Positions 45,352-55,004 of a stretch of 64,000 nt of DNA are shown here, piece after piece. Positions within the stretch are counted from its first letter, which is position 1; every line of letters begins with the position of its first letter. The stretch covers positions 116,053-180,052 of the forward strand of contig NZ_JALBYP010000025.1 of assembly GCF_022678485.1 (NCBI RefSeq), written 5' to 3'. The notes below the pieces were generated by a model. The model ran no database searches. It was given only the letters and a program-made list of their open reading frames with translations, and was not told the DNA's origin. Both the position numbers and the translations under genes were made by a program. The DNA comes from Aliiroseovarius sediminis (GTDB lineage: Bacteria > Pseudomonadota > Alphaproteobacteria > Rhodobacterales > Rhodobacteraceae).

Positions 45352-46227
45352 ATGTCAGAAATGATCTCAAAGAAAGCAGAATTCTCGGGTGAGTTAGAGC
45401 TCGGCGATGTCAAATTGAGTTGCTTTGTCACTGCAGATGGAGAGCGATACATATCAGGTCGGAGTATAACCGCGGCTATCGGTATGAAGGGCCGTGGGCC
45501 GGGGGTGTCGCGAATTTCATCTAGCTCAACTCTAGGTCCTTATTTGAACAACTCCTTAAGGATAGCTCTTACTGAGCCTGCTCAAATTACGGGTAAGACT
45601 CCTATTGCTGTTCATGGTTACAGGGCGGAAATCCTGGCAGATGTCTGTGACGCGCTATTGGAGGCTCGAAAAGATGGCGCTTTAGTTTCTGAGCAAGAAC
45701 AACGCTATGGGCAATATGCTGAAATGCTGGTGCGAGGTTTCGCTCGTGTTGGCATAGCTGCATTGGTGGACGAAGCAACAGGTTACCAAGAAGTCCGCGA
45801 ACGAAAAGCGCTGCAAAAGATCCTTGATAAGTTTTTGAAGGATGAAGCTAGGACATGGTCAAAGACCTTTCCTGACGAATTCTGGGAAAAGCTTGTTAGA
45901 GTCAAAGGCTATGACAGTTATTTGGCTTTGAAGCGGCCAGCGTTTATTGGGCATTGGGTGAACGACATTGTTTACGATCGATTGGCACCCGGCATTAAGC
46001 AAAAACTACGCGACGTGAATCCTAGGAGCGAAGGTGGATCGCGCAGACGAAAACACCATCAGCATTTTACTGAAGACTACGGTTTGCCAGAGTTAAAAGA
46101 CCACTTGAAAAAAGTAATGGTTCTGATGGATGCATCTTCAAACAAAAGGGAATTTGAGCGCTTGCTTGATCGTTCGCTGCCCAAATATGGCGCGACGATT
46201 GAAATGGCATTGGACGACGAGAATTAA
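45352..46227 (+). CDS. P63C domain-containing protein
   Basis: The 291-residue protein has an N-terminal region resembling phage antirepressor/KilA-type modules (CFVTADGERYISGRSITAAIG) and a C-terminal P63C domain (GYQEVRERKALQKILDKFL, FPDEFWEKLVRVKG, GHWVNDIVYDRLAPGIKQKL). P63C proteins are common in prophages and mobile islands; function is unestablished. AAGGAATCGTC precedes the ATG at 45352. Its AT-rich codon use contrasts sharply with thyX and csp, so it was probably acquired. Confidence 0.75.
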   Translation: MSEMISKKAEFSGELELGDVKLSCFVTADGERYISGRSITAAIGMKGRGPGVSRISSSSTLGPYLNNSLRIALTEPAQITGKTPIAVHGYRAEILADVCDALLEARKDGALVSEQEQRYGQYAEMLVRGFARVGIAALVDEATGYQEVRERKALQKILDKFLKDEARTWSKTFPDEFWEKLVRVKGYDSYLALKRPAFIGHWVNDIVYDRLAPGIKQKLRDVNPRSEGGSRRRKHHQHFTEDYGLPELKDHLKKVMVLMDASSNKREFERLLDRSLPKYGATIEMALDDEN

Positions 46228-46248
46228 TTGTCTTGAGGGCTAGTCTTT

Positions 46249-46320
46249 GCCCGTGCCGCGCACGGGCACCGCCCGACCCTCCCCACGGGAGGGCGCTTCG
46301 CACCCACCCAGGGTCAGGCG
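46249..46320. repeat. Palindromic GC-rich element, REP-like
   Basis: GCCCGTG...CACGGGC (46249-46267) is followed by a larger imperfect hairpin whose arms are CGCCCGACCCT (46270-46280) and AGGGTCAGGCG (46310-46320), with an inner CCCTCCCC/GGGAGGG pair. Similar stem-loops are dispersed between genes in roseobacters. No U-tract follows, so it is not a simple terminator. Confidence 0.5.
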
Positions 46321-46363
46321 CTGCCCTACGCAATTTTTGCGCGTCCTAACCACTCCCCCCAAA

Positions 46364-46400
46364 GAAAAACCCCGCCGAGTTTTCACTCCGCGGGGCCTCT
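46364..46400 (-). terminator. Terminator after cold-shock gene
   Basis: On the minus strand GGCCCCGC...GCGGGG with an inner GAGT/ACTC pair is followed by TTTTTCTTT. Confidence 0.8.
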
Positions 46401-46421
46401 CATTTCCTCAGGTCCAACCGA

Positions 46422-46640
46422 TCAATCGGCCAGTTCAAGGTCCACGGCGGAGGAGCGGCCGTCGCGGCCCTCTTCCAAGCCAAAGCGGACTTTTTGGTTG
46501 TCAGCAAGGCCTGTCAGCCCCGACCGCTCAACCGCCGAGATGTGCACAAACACATCGTTGCCGCCGCCTTCCGGGGCGATAAAGCCGAAGCCTTTTGTGG
46601 TGTTGAACCATTTTACGGTGCCGGTTTGTTTGTCGGCCAT
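46422..46640 (-). CDS. Cold-shock protein (CspA family)
   Basis: The 72-residue OB-fold RNA chaperone has RNP1 KGFGFI and RNP2 VFVHI motifs. GAAGGAGAG lies before the ATG at 46640. A leader of perhaps 100-200 bases separates it from the divergent ArsC-like gene, as usual for cold-shock mRNAs whose translation is temperature-sensitive. Confidence 0.93.
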   Translation of the reverse strand: MADKQTGTVKWFNTTKGFGFIAPEGGGNDVFVHISAVERSGLTGLADNQKVRFGLEEGRDGRSSAVDLELAD

Positions 46641-46877
46641 GTCCGTCTCTCCTTCATAGGGGCACCGCGATGTGCGGGGCCTTCGTCGTGCAGTCAGGTA
46701 TCGTCCGACTACGTGAAAGGAGGCGGTAGATAGGTCTGTCTTACACATCCAGATTTGGATGCGTTTGGGGCAAATGCAAGAGTGTCGTGCGGGGTGCGCG
46801 GATTTTTGCACGGTATTGCGCGCTTCCGTTTGGCGCCCGATTGGGCGATGATGGGGCAGATTTGATTGGGGGAAAAG
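46641..46877. promoter_or_regulatory. Divergent csp/arsC-like promoter and csp leader
   Basis: This 237-base gap has no gene. It should hold the csp promoter and long untranslated leader on the minus strand and the promoter of the ArsC-like gene, whose GGGGGAAAAG ribosome site is at 46868-46877. Confidence 0.5.
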
Positions 46878-47213
46878 ATGCGCGTTTGGGGGCTGAAGAC
46901 CTGTGATACATGCCGCAAGGCGGTGAAGGCGTTGAAGGGGGCGGGTTTTGACCCCGACTATATCGACGTGCGCGCAGACGGGGCGGACCCGGCGGATTTG
47001 GCGCGGTTTCATGCGGCATTTGGCGAAGCGTTGGTGAACAAGCGTTCAACCACGTGGCGCGGGTTGTCAGATGCTGAACGGGCAGGCGATCCGCTTGCGT
47101 TATTGGCCCAGCGTCCAACCTTGATGAAACGCCCGGTGATCGAGGATGGCGAACAGCTGACCCTTGGTTGGGACGCTGCGACGCGCGACGTTTGGGTTGG
47201 AGGCGCAGGCTAG
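46878..47213 (+). CDS. ArsC/Spx-family thioredoxin-fold protein
   Basis: The 111-residue protein has the ArsC-like fold with a CxxC motif ([11 protein letters not shown]) near the N-terminus and [17 protein letters not shown] at the C-terminus. The CDTC pair differs from the arsenate reductase CX5R signature, so it may be a YffB/Spx-like reductase of unknown substrate. No arsenic genes are nearby. Confidence 0.8.
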   Translation: MRVWGLKTCDTCRKAVKALKGAGFDPDYIDVRADGADPADLARFHAAFGEALVNKRSTTWRGLSDAERAGDPLALLAQRPTLMKRPVIEDGEQLTLGWDAATRDVWVGGAG

Positions 47214-47285
47214 CGCAGGCGGAGATCGGTATAGTCTTATTTACTCACGCATTTCTGCCGACGATACTGGTAACGGACGGCAGCT

Positions 47286-47313
47286 AAAAAACCCCCGCGT
47301 AAGGCGGGGGTTT
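47286..47313. terminator. Bidirectional terminator between arsC-like gene and thrS
   Basis: ACCCCCGC-GTAAG-GCGGGGGT stem with A-rich left and T-rich right flanks; the minus-strand U-tract (TTTTTT) makes it the thrS terminator. Confidence 0.8.
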
Positions 47314-47331
47314 AAGGGCTGAAACCGACGA

Positions 47332-49278
47332 TCAGGCCAAGTCAGGCGGTGTGGCTTCCACGGCCAGCGTGGTTGTGACATCGTCCAAGGGCAGAACTTT
47401 CGAGTGTTTTTCGCCCAAGCGGCGTATCGAAACGGTGCCCTCCTCGACCTCTTTCATGCCGCAGGCCAGGATGACCGGCACCTTGCCCACCGAATGTTCG
47501 CGCACCTTGTAGTTGATCTTCTCGTTGCGGATATCAGCCTCGGCCCGGATGCCTTTGGCCTTCAGCGCCGCGACCACCTGATGCACATAGTCGTCGGCAT
47601 CCGATACGATCGACGCCACCACGACCTGACGCGGCGCCAGCCAGAACGGCAGCTTGCCCGCATGGCTTTCGATCATGATGCCGATGAAACGTTCAAACGA
47701 TCCCAGCGTCGCGCGGTGCAGCATATAGGGACGGTGTTTCGCGCCATCTTCGCCGATATAAACCGCGTCCAGCCGTTCAGGCAGGTTTGGATCGACTTGG
47801 AACGTGCCACATTGCCAGATCCGGCCAATCGCGTCGGTCAGCTTGAAATCAAGCTTGGGTCCGTAGAACGCCCCTTCGCCCGGGTCGAGCGTATATTCAT
47901 GCCCGGTCTTTTTGATCGCGTTTTCCAGGGCGTTTTCAACGTGATCCCACGATTCTTCCGTCCCGACCCGTTTTTCGGGGCGGGTGGCGAACATGATCTC
48001 GAATTCCTCGAACCCCAGATCCTTATAGACCGACGACAAAAAGTCGATGAAACGCGCGCATTCCTCTTCAATCTGTTCTTCGGTGCAGAACACATGGGCG
48101 TCATCTTGGGTGAAACCACGCACCCGCATGATGCCATGCAGCGCACCCGAGGGTTCATAGCGGTTGCACGATCCGAATTCAGCCATACGCAACGGCAAGT
48201 CGCGATAGCTTTTTAGCCCTTGGTTATAGACCTGAACGTGGCATGGGCAGTTCATGGGTTTGAGCGCATTGATGCTTTTCTCGCGGGCATGATCTTCGTC
48301 TACTTCGACAATGAACATATGCTCTTGATACTTGTCCCAGTGGCCCGAGGCCTCCCACAATTTGCGGTCCACGACTTGCGGCGTGTTCACTTCGACATAG
48401 CCGCCGGCGCGCTGTTTGCGGCGCATGTAGTTCTGCAACTCCGTATAGATCGTCCAGCCGTTAGGGTGCCAAAAGATCTGACCGGGAGCTTCTTCCTGCA
48501 TATGAAACAGGTTCATCTCGCGGCCCAGTTTGCGGTGATCGCGCTTGGCGGCCTCTTCCAGCATATGCAGGTGTTTTTTCAACTGCTCTTTGTTCTGAAA
48601 GCCCACACCATAGATGCGTTGCAGCATCGATCGGTCGCTGTCCCCGCGCCAATATGCACCCGCGACGCTCATCAGTTTAAACGCGTCAGCGGGCAGTTGG
48701 CCGGTGTTTTGCAGGTGCGGGCCGCGGCACAGGTCTTGCCAGTGGCCATGCCAATACATGCGCAGGGGTTCGTCGCCGGGGATCGCCTCGATCAATTCGA
48801 CCTTGAAGGGTTCGTTATTGGCCTCGTAATACTTGATGGCACGGTCGCGGTCCCAAATTTCGGTGGTCACGGGGTCGCGCTTGTTGATGATCTCTTTCAT
48901 CTTTGCTTCGATGGCGCCCAGATCTTCGGGTGTGAACGGCTCTTCGCGATCAAAGTCGTAATACCAGCCGTTATCAATAACCGGGCCGATGGTCACTTTA
49001 ACGTCGGGCCAGATTTCCTGCACCGCCCGGGCCATTACATGAGCAAAGTCGTGACGGATCAGCTCAAGAGCCTGAGCTTCGTCTTTCATCGTGTGAATGG
49101 CGATCTGCGTGTCGCCCGTGATAGGCCATTGCAAGTCCCAATGTGCCCCGCCCACGGTTGCCGATACGGCCTTCTTGGCAAGGGAATTCGAGATGCTGGC
49201 GGCAACCTCGGCAGGGGTCACACCTGCGTCATAGTCACGCGAATTGCCGTCAGGAAATGTAAGGGAAATCTGGCTCAT
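47332..49278 (-). CDS. thrS: Threonyl-tRNA synthetase
   Basis: The 648-residue class II synthetase has the full bacterial layout: TGS domain (about 1-62), editing domain with [15 protein letters not shown] (containing the HxxxH motif), the class II core with zinc-site MNCPCHVQ and [19 protein letters not shown], and the C-terminal anticodon-binding domain. GAGGAGAAGG precedes the ATG at 49278. Confidence 0.96.
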   Translation of the reverse strand: MSQISLTFPDGNSRDYDAGVTPAEVAASISNSLAKKAVSATVGGAHWDLQWPITGDTQIAIHTMKDEAQALELIRHDFAHVMARAVQEIWPDVKVTIGPVIDNGWYYDFDREEPFTPEDLGAIEAKMKEIINKRDPVTTEIWDRDRAIKYYEANNEPFKVELIEAIPGDEPLRMYWHGHWQDLCRGPHLQNTGQLPADAFKLMSVAGAYWRGDSDRSMLQRIYGVGFQNKEQLKKHLHMLEEAAKRDHRKLGREMNLFHMQEEAPGQIFWHPNGWTIYTELQNYMRRKQRAGGYVEVNTPQVVDRKLWEASGHWDKYQEHMFIVEVDEDHAREKSINALKPMNCPCHVQVYNQGLKSYRDLPLRMAEFGSCNRYEPSGALHGIMRVRGFTQDDAHVFCTEEQIEEECARFIDFLSSVYKDLGFEEFEIMFATRPEKRVGTEESWDHVENALENAIKKTGHEYTLDPGEGAFYGPKLDFKLTDAIGRIWQCGTFQVDPNLPERLDAVYIGEDGAKHRPYMLHRATLGSFERFIGIMIESHAGKLPFWLAPRQVVVASIVSDADDYVHQVVAALKAKGIRAEADIRNEKINYKVREHSVGKVPVILACGMKEVEEGTVSIRRLGEKHSKVLPLDDVTTTLAVEATPPDLA

Positions 49279-49448
49279 TGGCCTTCTCCTCGTCGTTTTG
49301 GCGCCCACGGAACGCCCGGTTGCGGGTTATGTGTCAAGGCCTTTTGGACCCTTGCCCGCGCGCTGTCAACGGGTGGAGCGCCAAGTTGGGGATTGCAGTG
49401 CGTTTCATGCCCGGTATGGTTTGCCCGACACAGCAGATGGGAAAAACC

Positions 49449-50198
49449 ATGTCCGAGATCCAATCGCTAAACACCGCCAATGGCCGCCGCATCGCTTATG
49501 CCAAAACAGACGGGCAGGGGCCGACCATCCTGTTTCTGTCCGGCCTGAAATCAGACATGGAGGGGACAAAGGCCGTCGCGCTAGAGGCTTGGGCGAAAGC
49601 CGAGGGACGGGCATTTTTGCGCTTTGATTATTCGGGCCATGGGCAAAGCTCGGGGACTTTTGCCGAAGGCTCTATCGGCGACTGGCACCAAGACACGCTG
49701 GCCGTGGTGGATCAGTTGATCGACGGTCCCGTGTTGGTTGTTGGCAGTTCAATGGGTGGCTGGCAGGCGCTGCTTTTGGCGCGGGCGCGTCCCGGTCGGG
49801 TGGTCGGTCTTGTCACCATTGCCGCCGCGCCGGATTTTACCGAGGATGGCTATTGGGCCGGATTTTCGGAAGCCCAGAAGGCCGAACTTGATCGCGAAGG
49901 CTTCGTGACCCTGCCGTCTGAATATGACGAGGATTACATCATCACCAAGCGCCTGATCGAAGACGGGCGCGACCATCTGGTGCTGCGCAGCGCGATGAGG
50001 CTGAATATGCCCGTGCGGTTCCTGCAAGGCACCGAGGATACAGCCGTGCCGACAGCACAAGCCGTCAAGCTGCTGGAACATGTCGAAGGCAACGACATCC
50101 GCCTGACGCTGGTCAAAGGGGCCGATCACCGGTTTTCGGACGACGAATGCCTGCGCACGATTCAGAAGATGGTGAAAGTCGTTCTGGCACGTGGCTGA
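49449..50198 (+). CDS. Alpha/beta hydrolase (ABHD10-like)
   Basis: The 249-residue hydrolase has the oxyanion region LFLSGLKSDMEG, the nucleophile elbow G99-S-S101-M-G103, and the His in GADHRFSDDE. The first strand and GLKSDMEGTKA pattern resemble ABHD10-type thioesterases. Start at 49449, with only a GGGA ribosome site; an earlier in-frame ATG overlaps thrS divergently and is not family-like. Substrate unknown. Confidence 0.8.
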   Translation: MSEIQSLNTANGRRIAYAKTDGQGPTILFLSGLKSDMEGTKAVALEAWAKAEGRAFLRFDYSGHGQSSGTFAEGSIGDWHQDTLAVVDQLIDGPVLVVGSSMGGWQALLLARARPGRVVGLVTIAAAPDFTEDGYWAGFSEAQKAELDREGFVTLPSEYDEDYIITKRLIEDGRDHLVLRSAMRLNMPVRFLQGTEDTAVPTAQAVKLLEHVEGNDIRLTLVKGADHRFSDDECLRTIQKMVKVVLARG

Positions 50199-50284
50199 CA
50201 TGCGCCGGTATTCAGACAAATGCTTGCGTACCTCTCGGGCAGGCGTCACTGTCCCGCGAAACGTAAAAGAGAGACGAGCGAGCG

Positions 50285-50995
50285 ATGTCTGAGCCTGTGG
50301 TTCTGATCCCCGGAATGATGTGCGACGCGCGGGTATTCGGCCCGCAAATCGACGACCTGTCACGCGATCACATCGTGATCGTGGCCCCGCCGATCCACGG
50401 GGAAACCATCCGCGACATGGCCGGGCATATCCTTGACCAACTCCCACCGCGCTTTGCGCTGGCCGGGCTCAGCATGGGGGGAATCGTGGCGATGGAGATT
50501 GCCCGCCGCGCGCCCGAACGCGTGACGCGGCTGGCGCTTATGTCCACGTCGCCCTTGCCCGATACGCCCGCGCAGGCGACATGGCGTGAGCCGCAAATCG
50601 TGCGTGCCAGCGCTGGGCGACTGGCCGAGGCGATGGCCGACGCGCTGGCACCGGATAATCTGGCACCGGGTTGCGGGCGCGCGGCGGTCGTGGACCTGGT
50701 GAACGACATGGCGCATGGACTGGGGGGCGAGATGTTTGTGCGCCAGTCCCGCGCCCTTCAACGCCGCCCGGACGCGCAGCGCAGCCTGCAAAAGCTGCGT
50801 ATTCCGACAATGGTTCTGTGCGGAGCCCATGACGGCCTGACCCCGCCCAGACGGCATGAAACAATGGCTGCGCTGATCCCCGGTGCCGAACTGGTCATCC
50901 TGCCCGGTGCGGGGCATTTACCTACTGTCGAACAGCCCCAGCAGGTCAATATCGGGATGCGTGCTTGGCTTGATATGCCGTCTGAACATCGCTGA
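50285..50995 (+). CDS. Alpha/beta hydrolase
   Basis: The 236-residue protein starts with VVLIPGMMCDARVFGPQ, has the nucleophile elbow G61-L-S63-M-G65 and a late GAGHLPTVEQP His motif, so the Ser-Asp-His triad is complete. It may form a transcript with the preceding hydrolase (86 bases apart), but the two are only distantly alike. Substrate unknown. Confidence 0.82.
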   Translation: MSEPVVLIPGMMCDARVFGPQIDDLSRDHIVIVAPPIHGETIRDMAGHILDQLPPRFALAGLSMGGIVAMEIARRAPERVTRLALMSTSPLPDTPAQATWREPQIVRASAGRLAEAMADALAPDNLAPGCGRAAVVDLVNDMAHGLGGEMFVRQSRALQRRPDAQRSLQKLRIPTMVLCGAHDGLTPPRRHETMAALIPGAELVILPGAGHLPTVEQPQQVNIGMRAWLDMPSEHR

Positions 50996-51015
50996 TCAAC
51001 GTCCTGATAAAAAAG

Positions 51016-51048
51016 AAAAAAAGGCGCACTAAAAGCGCGCCTTTCTTG
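51016..51048. terminator. Bidirectional terminator between hydrolase and phaZ
   Basis: AAAGGCGC / GCGCCTTT stem; on the minus strand it is followed by a long U-rich run, so it chiefly terminates phaZ. Confidence 0.75.
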
Positions 51049-51065
51049 ATAATTACCAGCGACAG

Positions 51066-52385
51066 TTACTCGCCCGCGGCTTTCACAACTTTCAGCTTGG
51101 CATTTTTCGCAGACGCAGTCTTGTTCCGCTTCTTGGCGGCTTGCGCGGCGTGGCGCCCGGCGTTCTGGTCGATGAAACTCAGCACCAGCGGGCGGATGTT
51201 GTTGCGCCAGCTTTTGCCGGCAAAGATCCCGTAATGGCCCGCACCTTCTTCGACATGGCTGGCTTTCTTGTCATCGGACAAGCCGGTCAGAAGGTCCAGC
51301 GCAGCGATACATTGGCCGGGGGCGGTGATGTCGTCGCGCGTGCCTTCGACCGTCTTGACGGCAACGTCGGTAATCGCAGCGATATCAACCTTGTGGCCGT
51401 TCACAATGAAACTGTTTTGCGCGATTTCGCTATTTTTGAAGACGCGTTCCACCGTGCTCAGATAAAACTCGGCGGTCATATCCATGACGGCCAGATATTC
51501 ATCGTAAAAGCGGTTGTGCTTGTCGTGGTCGGATGCCTCGCCCTTTGCGACACGCATGACTTGTGACGAAAACGCCTTGCTGTGGCTTTCGGCGTTCATC
51601 GACATGAAACCGGCCAGTTGCAGAAGGCCGGGATAAACCATCCGTCCGACGCCTTTGTATTTGAACCCAACCCGTTGGATTGCCAATTCTTCCAACTGGC
51701 CCATCGTCACACGCCGGCCGAAATCGGTCACATCGGTGGCGGCAGCGTCAGGGTTGATGGGGCCGCCGATCAGCGTCAGCGTCTGGGGCTGCGCTTCTGG
51801 ATCAAGTTCGGCCAGATAGGCCGTGGCGGCCAGCGTCAGGGGCGCCGGCTGGCAGACCGCGACCACGTTGATATCCGGCCCAAGATGGCGCATGAAATCA
51901 ACTAGATAGAGGGTGTAATCCTCAATATCAAACTTGCCTTTGCTGACCGGAATATCGCGCGCGTTGTGCCAATCGGTGATGTAAACTTCGGCATCGGGCA
52001 GAAGGCTGACAACAGTCGACAGAAGCAGCGTAGCATAGTGCCCAGACATAGGGGCTACCAGAAGCACACGCCGCGATTTTTCGGGACGACCCACAACCTT
52101 GAAATGGATCAGATCACCAAAGGGGCGTTCGACGAGCGCGTCGACCTGCACAACATGATCGCGCCCATCTTCGCCTACAATATTTTCGATGTCCCAGTCT
52201 GGCTTGGTAACCATGCGGTCGAAACTGCGTTCTGTCACCTCGCCCCACGCTGCCATGATTTGGAAAAACGGGTTCGGCACCAACGCCGTTGCCGGATACG
52301 ATCCAATGGCGGCTGCTGTGGCACCTAACCATTGATTCGTGTTCCGGATCGTCTCCATCAAGTCGTAGGTCGCCATATAGCGCAT
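51066..52385 (-). CDS. phaZ: Intracellular polyhydroxyalkanoate depolymerase
   Basis: The 439-residue enzyme degrades stored PHB. It has the PhaZ N-terminal region, SGHYATLL, YITDWHNARDIPVS, the catalytic Cys178 in VVAVCQPAPL (cysteine nucleophile of intracellular PhaZ), and a late His in EGAGHYGIF. The C-terminal 35 residues are Lys/Ala-rich and probably extended, perhaps for granule binding. It is divergent from phaC. Confidence 0.92.
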   Translation of the reverse strand: MRYMATYDLMETIRNTNQWLGATAAAIGSYPATALVPNPFFQIMAAWGEVTERSFDRMVTKPDWDIENIVGEDGRDHVVQVDALVERPFGDLIHFKVVGRPEKSRRVLLVAPMSGHYATLLLSTVVSLLPDAEVYITDWHNARDIPVSKGKFDIEDYTLYLVDFMRHLGPDINVVAVCQPAPLTLAATAYLAELDPEAQPQTLTLIGGPINPDAAATDVTDFGRRVTMGQLEELAIQRVGFKYKGVGRMVYPGLLQLAGFMSMNAESHSKAFSSQVMRVAKGEASDHDKHNRFYDEYLAVMDMTAEFYLSTVERVFKNSEIAQNSFIVNGHKVDIAAITDVAVKTVEGTRDDITAPGQCIAALDLLTGLSDDKKASHVEEGAGHYGIFAGKSWRNNIRPLVLSFIDQNAGRHAAQAAKKRNKTASAKNAKLKVVKAAGE

Positions 52386-52486
52386 ATGATATTAGCCTTT
52401 GATTTTTATGCGCTGCATTCGCATAGTTGGTTATATGCAGTTTTTGTTATGCTGCAGTTGCGAAAACATAGGGGGGAATTCATGCC
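52386..52486. promoter_or_regulatory. Divergent phaZ/phaC promoter region
   Basis: This 101-base AT-rich gap contains degenerate TGC/GCA dyads, CTGCATTCGCA (52413-52423) and CTGCAGTTGCG (52452-52462), similar to the CTGC-N3-GCAG PhaR boxes before phaP. PhaR control of the divergent pair is plausible. Confidence 0.4.
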
Positions 52487-54280
52487 ATGACAACAGATCA
52501 GGAAAATAAAGGCCAAGACCTGAGTGAATTGAACGACAATGTCGCCCGCATCGAGGAACTGTCGCAGCGGCTGGCGAACATCATGGCCCATCGCAAAACC
52601 GTGCGCCCCAGTCTGCAAGCGCCAGGGCAGGAATTCTATGTCAAAACTGCGGGATCGGTCTGGGCCGATATGATGGCAAACCCGTCAAAAATGATAGAGC
52701 ATCAGGTGTCGTTTTGGGGCAAGACACTGGAACACGCGATAGAGGCGCAGGCAGCGCTGGCCGCGGGCGACTTCAAGGCCCCCGAAGATCCCGGCCCGAA
52801 GGACCGCCGCTTTTCCAACCCGCTTTGGGATACTCACCCCTATTACAACTATGTCAAACAACAGTATCAAATTGCCTCGCAAACGATGGAGGACGCGCTG
52901 AAGGACGTCGAGGGGCTGGATGACGAAGGCACCAAGCGGATGAAGTTTTTCACGCAACAAATCATGGACATGATGAGTCCGACGAACTTTCTGGCGACCA
53001 ACCCCGACGCGATGGAACGTGCGGTGGAAACCAAAGGGCAGTCGCTGGTCCAGGGCTTGGAAAACCTTGTCGCGGACCTTGAGGCCAATGACGGCGAGCT
53101 TCTGGTCAAGCTGGTCGATGAAAGCGCGTTCGAGGTGGGCAAAAACATCGCGACCACGCCGGGGCAGGTGGTCTTTCGCAACCGGATGATGGAGCTGATC
53201 CAATACGCACCCAGCACCGAGAAGGTGCATGAAACGCCCCTGATCATCTTCCCGCCCTGGATCAACAAGTTCTATATTCTTGACCTGAAAGAGCAAAACA
53301 GCCTGATCAAATGGATCGTCGATCAGGGCTACACGTTGTTCGTGGTCAGTTGGGTGAATCCCGATGCATCTTATGCGGATGTGGGGATGGGCGACTATAT
53401 TGAAGATGGGTATCTGGCGGCCATGCGCGAGGTGAAGGCGATAACCAAGCAGAAAAAGGTGAATGTGGTGGGATATTGCATCGCGGGCACCACGCTGTCG
53501 CTGACCCTGTCTTTGATGAAAAAGCACGGGGATAAATCGGTCAATTCCGCTACCTTCTTCACGACGCTCACGGATTTCTCGGATCAGGGCGAGGTGGGCG
53601 TGTTTCTGGACGATGATTTCGTTGACGGGATCGAGGAAGAGGTGACGGAAAACGGCTATCTCGACAGTTTCTTCATGTCGCGCACCTTTTCGTTTCTGCG
53701 TCCGCGCGACCTGATCTATGGACCCGCGATCAACAGCTATATGCTGGGTAAGACCCCGCCTGCCTTCGACCTTCTGTATTGGAACGGTGACAGCACAAAC
53801 CTGCCTGCCAAGATGGCGGTCGAATATCTGCGCGGTCTGTGTCAGAATAACAGCTTCGCGACAGACGGGTTCGATCTGCTTGGCGAACGCTTGTCGATCA
53901 AGGATGTGGATATCCCCCTGTGCGCCGTGGCGTGTGAAACTGACCATATTGCGGCGTGGAAGGCATCCTATGACGGAATTCGCAAGATGGGATCGAAGGA
54001 CAAGACCTTCATCGTGTCGCAAAGCGGTCATATCGCGGGGATCGTAAACCCGCCATCGAAAAAGAAATACGGCCACTACACGAACGAGGACTGGCCCGAG
54101 TCATCAGACGACTGGATGGCAGGGGCGACCTTCAACGAAGGGTCTTGGTGGGGGCGCTGGGGCGCATGGCTTGCCAAGCGATCAGGCAAGCAGATTGACG
54201 CTAGGGAAGTCGGCGATTCTTCGCATAAGCCGCTGGCACCCGCGCCGGGAACTTATGTTGTGGCGAAGCCAAACGTCTGA
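52487..54280 (+). CDS. phaC: Class I polyhydroxyalkanoate synthase
   Basis: The 597-residue enzyme polymerises 3-hydroxyacyl-CoA to PHA. The lipase-like box reads G329-Y-C331-I-A-G334 with the catalytic Cys; the catalytic Asp is in CETDHIAAW and the His in SQSGHIAGIVNPP. Length and the single phaC gene without phaE indicate class I. Start ATG with GGGGGGAATTC upstream. PhaA/PhaB are not in the window. Confidence 0.94.
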   Translation: MTTDQENKGQDLSELNDNVARIEELSQRLANIMAHRKTVRPSLQAPGQEFYVKTAGSVWADMMANPSKMIEHQVSFWGKTLEHAIEAQAALAAGDFKAPEDPGPKDRRFSNPLWDTHPYYNYVKQQYQIASQTMEDALKDVEGLDDEGTKRMKFFTQQIMDMMSPTNFLATNPDAMERAVETKGQSLVQGLENLVADLEANDGELLVKLVDESAFEVGKNIATTPGQVVFRNRMMELIQYAPSTEKVHETPLIIFPPWINKFYILDLKEQNSLIKWIVDQGYTLFVVSWVNPDASYADVGMGDYIEDGYLAAMREVKAITKQKKVNVVGYCIAGTTLSLTLSLMKKHGDKSVNSATFFTTLTDFSDQGEVGVFLDDDFVDGIEEEVTENGYLDSFFMSRTFSFLRPRDLIYGPAINSYMLGKTPPAFDLLYWNGDSTNLPAKMAVEYLRGLCQNNSFATDGFDLLGERLSIKDVDIPLCAVACETDHIAAWKASYDGIRKMGSKDKTFIVSQSGHIAGIVNPPSKKKYGHYTNEDWPESSDDWMAGATFNEGSWWGRWGAWLAKRSGKQIDAREVGDSSHKPLAPAPGTYVVAKPNV

Positions 54281-54305
54281 TCCTGAATAGATTTCCAAAA
54301 TTATG

Positions 54306-54316
54306 CTGCAGTGCAG
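54306..54316. promoter_or_regulatory. PhaR box 1 upstream of phaP
   Basis: CTGCAGTGCAG exactly fits the CTGC-N3-GCAG sequence reported for PhaR binding in Rhodobacter/Paracoccus relatives. Confidence 0.7.
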
Positions 54317-54333
54317 AAATAGGGGTTGATTTT

Positions 54334-54344
54334 CTGCGCCGCAG
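54334..54344. promoter_or_regulatory. PhaR box 2 upstream of phaP
   Basis: CTGCGCCGCAG is a second exact CTGC-N3-GCAG dyad, 28 bases centre-to-centre from box 1 and 72 bases before phaP. Confidence 0.7.
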
Positions 54345-54415
54345 CATACATATTGTTGTCAGAACGAATTCAGGTGCCGATCTCCTCCCCGGTGCCAAAC
54401 AACGGAGAAATGACA

Positions 54416-54859
54416 ATGACCAATACACAAGACTTCACCAAGATGTTCCAAGACATGATGGGCAACATGCCGGTCGACATGACGTTCGCTCAAGACGCGT
54501 TCAAGAACCAAGCCGCTCTGGGCGAAAAGCTGTCGAAAGTCGCGCTGCAAGCTGCTGACAAATCGACCGAGATCTCGACCAAATGGACCAAAGAAACGTT
54601 GACCAAAATGGGCAATGTGGCCACGGCCAAAGAAGAAGCTGCCGACTATGGCAAAGCCATGACCGATTTCGCTTCGGCTCAAGCCGAACTGGCTGCCGAA
54701 AACATGGCTGCTTTCGCTGAAGTTGCGAAAAAAGTTCAGGCTGAAACCGTCGAACTTATGATGGCTGCCGGCAAAGAGATGGGCGACGAAGTCCAGAACG
54801 CTGCCAAAAAAGCGACTGACGATGTTCAGAAAGCCGCCAAAAAAGCGACAGCAAAGTAA
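54416..54859 (+). CDS. phaP: Phasin PhaP, PHA-granule protein
   Basis: The 147-residue, highly helical, Ala/Lys-rich protein matches small phasins that coat PHA granules. The start at 54416 is chosen because GGAG lies eight bases before it (only two before the ATG at 54410). Heptad-like stretches (KLSKVALQAADKSTEISTKW, AAKKATDDVQKAAKKATAK) are amphipathic. The two PhaR boxes upstream imply repression by PhaR until granules form. Biased codon use suggests high expression. Confidence 0.9.
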   Translation: MTNTQDFTKMFQDMMGNMPVDMTFAQDAFKNQAALGEKLSKVALQAADKSTEISTKWTKETLTKMGNVATAKEEAADYGKAMTDFASAQAELAAENMAAFAEVAKKVQAETVELMMAAGKEMGDEVQNAAKKATDDVQKAAKKATAK

Positions 54860-54899
54860 GCGATTTACGTCAGACCCCCTCCCGTCTGATGTAATCTTT

Positions 54900-54928
54900 A
54901 AGGGCGAGCCTTGTGCTCGCCCTTTTTT
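54900..54928 (+). terminator. Terminator after phaP
   Basis: AAGGGCGAG-CCTTGTG-CTCGCCCTT stem followed by TTTT. Confidence 0.88.
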
Positions 54929-55004
54929 CTTGCGCGAATACCGGCGCCAGTCCGCGAGAAGTTTGATCAAAACACTTGCCTTTGGTATCTGCGCTGTTAG
55001 GGTT

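Noticed and set aside
48220..49470. Long open frame antisense to thrS
   Set aside because: thrS is certain and the antisense product has no family features.
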